Positions 57,101 through 64,000 of a DNA stretch of 64,000 nucleotides are shown piece after piece. Position numbers and translations under genes: made by a program. A model generated the notes under the pieces. The model had not been told where the DNA came from, did not search any database, and saw only the letters and a program-made list of their open reading frames with translations. Position 1 is the stretch's first letter. Each line of letters starts with the position of its first letter. The DNA comes from Physcomitrium patens. Lineage: Eukaryota; Streptophyta; Bryopsida; Funariales; Funariaceae. The DNA is taken from positions 8,941,673 to 9,005,672 of the forward strand of contig NC_037263.1 of the NCBI RefSeq assembly GCF_000002425.4, written 5' to 3'.

Positions 57101-58470
57101 AATATGAAGTTCATATTCATTGTGTGTTATAAAAACTTACAAATGTAGGATTGTACTCCAAAATAGAAAAGTGTGTATTCCACTCTATTTAAGTTGACTT
57201 CTTAGGATACATCATTTCAAACAATGATCTAATGGTGGATCCTAATAAGTTCATACAATCATAGACATGAAGATTCTAAAAACAATATGAGATATACAAT
57301 GCTTTTTGAAATTTATCAATTACTATTGGATCTTCATCAAGAACTTTTCTCAAGTTGCAGTACCACTTACATGCTTAACTTGTAAATACAAGCTCGAGTA
57401 GAATAAAGAAGCAGAAGCATCATTTGAAGCTTTAAAAAAAACTTTTACTTTTGAACCAATCTTGCATCATGTTGACTTATCTAAAGTATTTTTTATAGAG
57501 ATAGATGCATCTGACTTTGTCTTGGGTGCAATCTTATCACAAGTAGGAGTACATGACAAACTTCATCTAATAGCTTTTTATTCAAGAAAATTTTGAATGA
57601 TTGAGATTAATTATGAGATCCATGTCAAAGAACTTCTTGCAATCATAGATTCTTTTTAAAAATGGCATTAGTATTTAGAAGGTACTTTAAGTCCAGTTAT
57701 TGTGTATATGAATCATAAGAACCTCAAGTATTTCATATCAGTACATGTTTTGAATCATCACTAAGCTCGTTGGAGCATGTCTTTGTTAAGATTAAAGTTC
57801 AATATCATTTATTGGCCAGAAAAATAATAAGATTTAATTGATGCCCTTTTTAGATATTTTTATCTTACATCTAAAGAAAGAAAAGTAACTTTTTACTAAG
57901 AAAAGAAAATTTTACTTAAGCTAGAATAATTTCATCTTGGAGCAATGAAATCAACATTAACTATTGATTTCACTTTTCTTAAGTAGATCCAAGCAAGTAT
58001 GTTCTTAGATCTTTTTGTTCATGATATTAAAAACAATTCCTCTAAGTCTTAAGATACTTTCAAGTTTGAGTTTAAGGAGAATCTACTCTATTTCAAAAGA
58101 CACTTATATATTCTAGAAGGAGAAGCATGATTACATGCTTTTGAAGCTTTTCATGATTTCCCTATAACAAGATATTTTGGATATAATAAGACTTTGGAGC
58201 TTATGTCAAGAGAATTTTAGTAGCCTCAAATGTGGAAGATTGTTAAAGAATTTGTACAGACATGTGATATTTTTTCAAGATCAAAAATTCCTCTTCATCG
58301 ACCTTATGGACTCTTTCAACCATTACTTATACTAGAACAACTATGGTCTTTTGTCTCTACAGATTTTATCATAGATCTTCCAATTTCAAATTCATATGAT
58401 TCTATATTCGTGATTGTAGATTATTTCACTAAAATGGTATATTTTGTACTATGTGTTATGGACATATGCA
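54181..58470 (+). mobile_element. G2a: Ty3/gypsy element, truncated in integrase by G2b
   Basis: An LTR of about 550 bases (54,181 to about 54,728) matches the G2b LTR at 58,471-59,036 by eye. Coding remnants then follow in Ty3 order. Gag is at 54,914-55,240 (TELTEMKSAMTQMQEEMREL, a coiled-coil-like start). The retropepsin region is at 55,918-56,475, with DSRAS where DSGAS is expected and then GLSWL. Reverse transcriptase is at about 56,640-57,200 and keeps [11 protein letters not shown]. RNase H is at about 57,400-57,720. Integrase runs from about 58,080 to 58,470, with DFIIDLP and VIVDYFTKMV. Many stops break it. The integrase frame ends abruptly where the next LTR begins. Confidence 0.85.
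55918..56475 (+). pseudogene. Retropepsin-like protease region of G2a
   Basis: A 185-residue open stretch. The aspartic-protease motif is altered to LIDSRASTSFLD (Gly to Arg after the catalytic Asp-Ser). LLILGLSWLKNYNPVIDW is the usual second hallmark of Ty3 proteases. Its paralogue in G2b (60,240-60,833) keeps LLDSGASTCFLD. Confidence 0.8.
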
Positions 58471-59036
58471 TGTAAGCTAATAATTACATATATAAATAGA
58501 TAGAAGTAAGTAAAAGTAGGTAAAAGTAAGTTAATTCTATAGTATTTGATATAAAAGCTTTCTAGAAGCTTCATAGACATTATTTTGACTTTATAGGTGT
58601 CTTTAATTGACTTTTTGGGATTAAAAATGTGGTCAACAAGTTGGCCATGTACCACACATGTTATTAGCTTGAAGACCAAGCTAACTATATAGCCCACATG
58701 TAGAAAAACTTGCCTTGTAAGTCAAGACATGTGTCCTACAAAGTCAATACATATTGGAGGTCTTATAGAATGTCGCCACGTAGTCCCTAGTTAGATAGTA
58801 TATATAGAGACAAGAGTGAAGCCTTCTTCACTCTTGTCAACTCCTTTCTTGCTTCCAGTCTAGTTTCAAGGGTTTCTAGTTTTTTTGGCTTTTTGACAAT
58901 AGCCATTCCTGTTTCTTTCTCAATATATATATCAAGTTATTTCTATTTTGTCATCTTTCTTTGAAAGAAGTCTCACTCGTTTATTTATCTTTAGTATGTT
59001 CTTGTCCTTGACAGATTGACAAGGGTACACCTACAA
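58471..59036 (+). repeat. G2b 5' LTR with a heat-shock-element-like core
   Basis: 566 bases. Related copies are at 54,181 to about 54,728 (+) and partly at 13,505-13,700 (-). At 58,560-58,572 it contains TTCTAGAAGCTTC, an exact TTCnnGAAnnTTC; the other two copies have close but imperfect versions within the same palindrome. A TATATAGAGA word near 58,800 may be the TATA box. Confidence 0.8.
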
Positions 59037-60239
59037 TATCAGAGCTTTATCTAATCTTGATTAAGAGTGGATTATTCCTTTTTCTTGATAAGACATAAGC
59101 ATATTAGAAGTTGGGGATTACCCTCTTCTAAACTGATATTGTCTTTAGTATTTTCTTGGTTCTCAAGTCCTCTCTTCTATTTGTCTTGAGTAATATTAGA
59201 CATCTTCTCTTTTCTAAGTATTATCATGGCAGAACTTGTTGAAATGAAGAGTGCAATGGCACAAATGCAAGAGCAATTGAGGGAATTAATGCTTAAGTTG
59301 CATCAATTCAATTTACCACCACAAGGAGCAACAAGATTGGCAGGAAGTAAAGATATAGAAATGATTGAATTTGCTTCAACATCTGCACAAAATCATGTCC
59401 CTTTTTTTTATGGTGGAACACCCTTCGAGTGTTAGAGAACCAAGAATTGTCCTACCCGAGAAGTTTAATGGCACCAAATCAAAGTTTTGAGGATTTATCA
59501 ATCAAGTACAACATGTGATTGAACTTCAACCCCAAAGCTATCCAACTTCAGGATTGCAAGTTAGATTCATTAGTACACTTCATTCGGGTTCAGTATTATC
59601 ATAATTTTCATCTTTTCTTCAACGACGAGATATAATATTAAATAATCTAGAGACTTTTTTAACGAAATTTTGCTCTACGTATGGAGAACATGATGCAATT
59701 CATGTTGCAACCAATAAGATCCATATTTTACAACAAGGCAATCGATTAGTAATATTATATGCTTTATAATTTTGATAACTTGTAACTGATATCAAGTGGA
59801 ATGATGCTGCACTTATTAGCCAATTTTTCTATGGATTATAATATGAAGTAAAAAAATTAATGCTCAACTTACCTGATCCTCACACATTCAGCCAAGCCAT
59901 TGACTTTGCTATGAAGTACGACAATCACCTTTTTGAATTCCGATCTGAGAACTGTACAAATAGACCTCAATATTATTATAATTCAATAGCAACACCAATA
60001 CCTCTTCAATATATACATTTGAAAGTAGAGGATATGCAAATTGATGCAGTGCGTTTTAAACCTCTTACTGAGCAAGAAAAGACTCGTCGTCGTCAAGAAG
60101 GATCGTACTTATAATGTAGAGAACCTAAGCACAATACTTAACATTGTCGAAAGAAGCGACGCAACCATAAAATGAAGAGTACGGCAATCAAAGAAGATAG
60201 CATGTTGGAAAACGAATTTATTCAACTATAATAGGGACC

Positions 60240-60833
60240 GTGCTGCTGGAACCTTGTACAACGCCTAGCAAAGGTCCTATCCTCTCTTCAGAACCTTCTC
60301 CATGTTTTACGATAAATGTTATTCAAGGACCTAAACATCTCAAAGCCTCTACCTTGCTAGATTCAGGAGCCTCAACATGTTTCTTAGATAAAAAATTTGC
60401 TAAAAGATATAGTATATTTTTAGTAAAAAAAACTAAATATATTCAAGTAGAAGTCATAGATGGTCGTCCATTGTCTTCAAGAGATGTTACTCATGAAACC
60501 CTTCCTATAGAAATAGTAACTAATGGTCATAGTAGCTTTATAATATTTAATATCATTAGATCTCTTTCTAATCCAATCATTATAGGTTTATCATGGCTAG
60601 AGAAATATAATCCTAAAATAGATTGGACTTCTCGTAGTCTTGACTTTTCTGAAAGTATAACTAAGAGTGTAGTTAATCAAGTAGAAAGTCATAAGTCTAG
60701 TATAATTAAACCTATATTTGTAGGTGCAAGTGCTTTCTTGCATGCTGCAAAAGAAGGATCACCTTGTGTCATTTATGCCACACTTTTTTCTATTGGTGGA
60801 AAGACTTTAAGTGGCATTCCAAGCCAATATTAA
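60240..60833 (+). pseudogene. Retropepsin-like protease region of G2b
   Basis: A 197-residue open stretch with the intact catalytic motif LLDSGASTCFLD and PIIIGLSWLEKYNPKIDW, the pattern of Ty3 proteases. It is open from near the gag end, but upstream and downstream frames contain stops, so no polyprotein can be made. Confidence 0.8.
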
Positions 60834-61159
60834 GATTTTAAAGATGTATTTGAGAAAAAAAATGTAGATATTCTTTTAGAACATTGTTCCTATGACTGCT
60901 CAATTGACCTTCAAGAAGGAGTACAACCGCCATTTAGATCAATCTATAATTTATTTCAAAATGAATTGGCTAAACTCAAGGAGTATATTGAAGAGAAGTT
61001 GGCCAAAAACTTCATACACTATTCCAAATCTCTAGCAGGAGCTCCAATTTTATTTGTGAAGAAAAAAGATGGATCATTGCAAATGTGTGTTCATTATTGA
61101 AGACTCAACAAAATCACTATCAAAAATAAGTACCCGCTACCTTTAATATCTGGACTTTT

Positions 61160-62033
61160 TGATCAGTTGAATCAAGCTAAGATCTATACAAAAATAGATC
61201 TATGGGAAGCATATAATTTGGTATGCATCAAAGAAGGAGATAAATGGAAGACTGCATTTCGAATAAGGTATATACATTTTGAATACAACATCATGTCTTT
61301 TGGACTTATAAATGTACTAGCAGCATTCCAACATCTAATGAACGATGTCTTTTGGGACTTTTTAGATGATTTTGTTGTATGTTACCTAGACAACATCTTA
61401 ATCTATTCTAAGAACCCAGAAGAACATGAACTTCATGTTCGCCAAGTATTACAAAAATTAAGAGATGCACGACTCTATGCCAAAATAATAAAGTGAATAT
61501 TTCACACTACTCAAGTCGACTTCTTAGGATACATCATTTCAAATGATGGACTTATGATGGATCCTAAGAAAGTTCAAACTATTATGGATTAGAAGATCCC
61601 AAAATGATAAGAGATGTCCAATGTTTTTTGAGATTTGTTAACTACTATCGGATCTTCATCAAAGATTTCTCTCAAGTTGTAGCTCCACTTACTCGTTTGA
61701 CTTATAAAGATAAACTTCAATGGAATCAAGAAGCAGAAGTAGCATTTGAAGCTTTGAAGACAACCTTTATTTTTGCACCAATCTTGTATCGCGTCGATTT
61801 TTCTAAGCCATTTTTTATGGAAATAGATGCATCAAATTTTGCTTTAAGTGCTGTATTGTCACAAATGGAAACAGATAATAAACTTCAACCAATAGCTTTT
61901 CATTTTAGAAAATTTTCAGCAGCCGAGATCAACTACGAGATCCATGACAGAGAACTTCTTGCAATCGTGGATTCGTTTCAAGAATGGCGCCATTATCTAG
62001 AAGGTGCTTCTAGCTCAGTCATAGTGTGTACGA
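61160..62033 (+). pseudogene. Reverse transcriptase and RNase H of G2b
   Basis: The RT palm is at 61,167-61,496: [25 protein letters not shown] is followed by the active site [13 protein letters not shown]. The second catalytic aspartate of YLDD is replaced by Asn, which by family knowledge abolishes polymerase activity. RNase H (61,604-62,033) has RFVNYYRIFIKDFS, APLTRLT and EIDASNFALSAVL. It is cut off by the G1 LTR after VIVCT. Confidence 0.87.
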
Positions 62034-63594
62034 TGTCATATTGTAACATGACTATATGGTGAAAGATGATAATATGGATCTTATTATAGAAGAGCCAAGT
62101 TAAAAGAAAAGGTAAAAAAATATGAATAAAAGATACGAAGGTAGTAAAACTTTTCATAGTGGTATGGCCCTTTTGGAAAAAATAGCTTCTACTTACTTTG
62201 TAGGGCCAAAAATAAGGCAAAATAAGGTAGATTAGAAAAATAAATAATACAAACATCTTTAAGAAGAAGTTACGAGTAAATTTAAGTAAAAATTACTTCA
62301 AAAAATTAGATGTTAATATCCGGAGAGGGCCAGTTATGAACCAGGGTTGAAATCTGACCCTGAGGCACAAAACTGAGTCTCGACGATGACTCTGGGACTC
62401 TTTGGTAGATTAAAGAGTAAATTTTGAGAGAAGATTAGATAGAATTTCTATAGGCATTGATTTTGGGTGATTTGGAGTTGTTATGACTTTGTAAGAGCTT
62501 TGCAAAGTCAAGATTTGTTTTGGATGACTTAGATTTTATGAAATAAAATAGGGTTTATATTTTGGATGATTTCAAGAGTTTTGTAATAGATCTATGGATG
62601 AAATTTTGTGGATTTATGGTTATAGTTGTGTTTAATAGGTGTCATAAATTTGAGCTTGATCTAACGATTGAATTGAGGAATATTGAGGTTTGAAAGGATC
62701 AAGGTCTCAAAAAGTAGAATTTTAGGTCAAGTGGAAGTTTTTAAGATTTCTTGCAATCAATTATTTGGATTGAAGTGAAACTTATGTGAAAGGATATTAG
62801 ACTTGTTTTTCTATGTGTATGAGAATTTTGAGATCAATCGAATTGTGTAAAGGAGAGATATTGGCTAAGGAAGATTGGCATCAAGATTAGAGAAGGAAGC
62901 CGGCCAATATCTGAGCAAATTTTTGAGGTTATCATCAATTTGGTAACTTCGATCATTTTCAATTTTTTTGTGCTTGTTTTTAACTTATTTTTTTAGAAGT
63001 ATGAAAAATTTGAGTTAAGATCAATGGATTATTTATTAGTTATGGAGGTTTAAATCTGTTGTAGGAATTACTAGGATTTGGTTTAGGATTTAGGGTTTAG
63101 GATTTGAATTAGGATTTGATTTAGGATTTAAGGTTTGTTTAGGATTTGGTTTAAGGTTTGGTTAAGGTTTCATTTAGGATTTAGGATTTGGTTAGGATTT
63201 GGTTTAGGATTTGGTTGGGGTTTGGTTTAAGGTTTGTTTAGGGTTTGATTTAGGATTTAGTATTTTATTAGGATTTAAGATTCAATTGGTTTTGGCCTAA
63301 AGTTTGAATGAAGTTCAATAAGATTTTAACTAGAATTAAATTAAGATTGAATTGAGATGTATTTGAGTGATATTTGTCATCCTTCTAATATTTTTTTAAG
63401 ATTTTTTATTATTTCTTTGAAATTTTTTTGAGGTTTTCTTTGAATTTGATTAAGCTTGTTTAGCATTATTGTGGTCCAATTAGAGCATTTTTAGTATTCT
63501 ATTAGAATTAGGATTTTGTTATTACAATTTCTATTCTTCCTTCTACATCCAGGTGCCCGGAGCATTCTCAAGCAAGACTTCACATAATACGATA
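62034..63594 (+). mobile_element. G1 5' LTR
   Basis: It starts TGTCATATTG and ends AATACGATA (CA-to-TA). The start is the near inverse of the AATACGACA end seen in the 1,063 copy. Length 1,561 bases. It carries the TTTAGG-like tract at about 63,070-63,300. It inserted in the RNase H frame of G2b. Confidence 0.85.
63070..63300 (+). repeat. Telomere-like TTTAGG tract of the G1 LTR
   Basis: Irregular repeats of GGATTTGG, GGTTTAGG and GGTTTAAGG, the counterpart of 430-850 and about 11,020-11,200. Confidence 0.8.
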
Positions 63595-63598
63595 TATA

Positions 63599-64000
63599 TG
63601 GTGAACCCAACGTGAAACGCTTGAGGTGGAAGGAATTTGGTTTCCTTGGATTATTTGAATTTTGGAAAAGAAAGACAAAAAATTTAGAAGAAGAGCTTTG
63701 GGTGATATGTGAATTGAAGCTTTTGAATTCTTGGAGCTTTGGAGGCTATCTTAAAATACAATGGCAATATTTGGATTATCATAGAGTATTATAAGACTTT
63801 ATAGATATGTTGGAGCATTTTGAAGTATCATAAGGTATTTATTGGAGTATTTCAAGGAACATTTTTGATCCTTGTAGAACAAAATTTAAGATGTATCATC
63901 AAGGTTTTTGGATAGGTCGAATATTATGGATGGATCAAATATTAGTGAGTTTTTTAAGGCTTTCTATATATTCATGGAGGAGCAACAAAGAATGCAAGTA
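63599..64000 (+). pseudogene. G1 primer-binding-like site and start of the gag leader
   Basis: TGGTGAACCCAACGTG begins at 63,599, just inside the LTR end, where a primer-binding site belongs. Frames to the window end are rich in Lys, Glu and Trp, end with a MEEQQRMQV-like stretch and resemble a gag N-terminus, with stops. The element continues beyond 64,000. Confidence 0.6.

Larger units (their letters stand above)
58471..62033 (+). mobile_element. G2b: Ty3/gypsy element, truncated in RNase H by a G1 element
   Basis: The LTR is 58,471-59,036 (starts TGTAAGC, ends CCTACA). It is followed by ATATCAGAGC (59,037-59,046), matching the initiator-Met primer-binding site TGGTATCAGAGC. Gag starts at 59,226 (MAELVEMKSAMAQMQEQLREL). 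Protease 60,240-60,833 keeps DSGAS. Reverse transcriptase is at about 60,950-61,500, where YLDD has become YLDN. RNase H is at 61,604-62,033 (FFMEIDASNFALSAVLSQ, ELLAIVDSFQEWRHYLEG). The frame stops at the codon where the G1 LTR begins. G2b interrupts the integrase of G2a. Confidence 0.87.

Overview
This is nuclear DNA of a land plant. The host genes have many short GT-AG introns, and their closest recognisable relatives are plant proteins: a mitochondrial complex I 15-kDa subunit, a PRP28/RH21-type DEAD-box helicase, a DUF1685 protein and a NERD1-type FG-GAP membrane protein. Intergenic DNA is very AT-rich and packed with decayed LTR retrotransposons. The species cannot be fixed from sequence alone; a non-seed plant such as a bryophyte or lycophyte is a guess.
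Layout. 1-11,390 is a retrotransposon mosaic: the 3' part of a Ty3-type LTR (family G1), a minus-strand fragment of another Ty3 element (G3), a G1 pol remnant, and a second G1 LTR split by a complete but dead Ty1/copia element (5,148-10,773, minus). 11,390-14,900 is AT-rich, with a tandem repeat carrying heat-shock-element-like motifs and an inverted piece of the G2 LTR. 14,914-31,300 is the first gene island: an NDUFS5-like gene (+), the PRP28 helicase gene (-, its second RecA domain missing), a GGAT/GGCT minisatellite behind the PRP28 promoter, and a DUF1685 gene (-). 31,450-42,600 is intergenic, with a MITE-like inverted-repeat element (37.1-37.4 kb) and a GC-richer, G-box-bearing island (38.1-39.4 kb). 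42,636-47,771 holds a complete 13-exon NERD1-like gene (-). 48.3-54.2 kb is AT-rich with one decayed ORF. 54,181-64,000 is a plus-strand nest: G2a interrupted by G2b, itself interrupted by a G1 element that runs off the window.
The host genes do unrelated housekeeping jobs (respiration, splicing, secretory/cell-wall function) and do not form one pathway. All retrotransposons carry stops or frameshifts, several of them C-to-T changes at CpG (CGA to TGA), as expected for methylated, silenced copies. The most notable observations are the missing RecA2 exons of the PRP28 gene, telomere-like TTTAGG tracts inside the G1 LTRs, the TA...TA termini of the copia element, and the heat-shock-element-like triplet.
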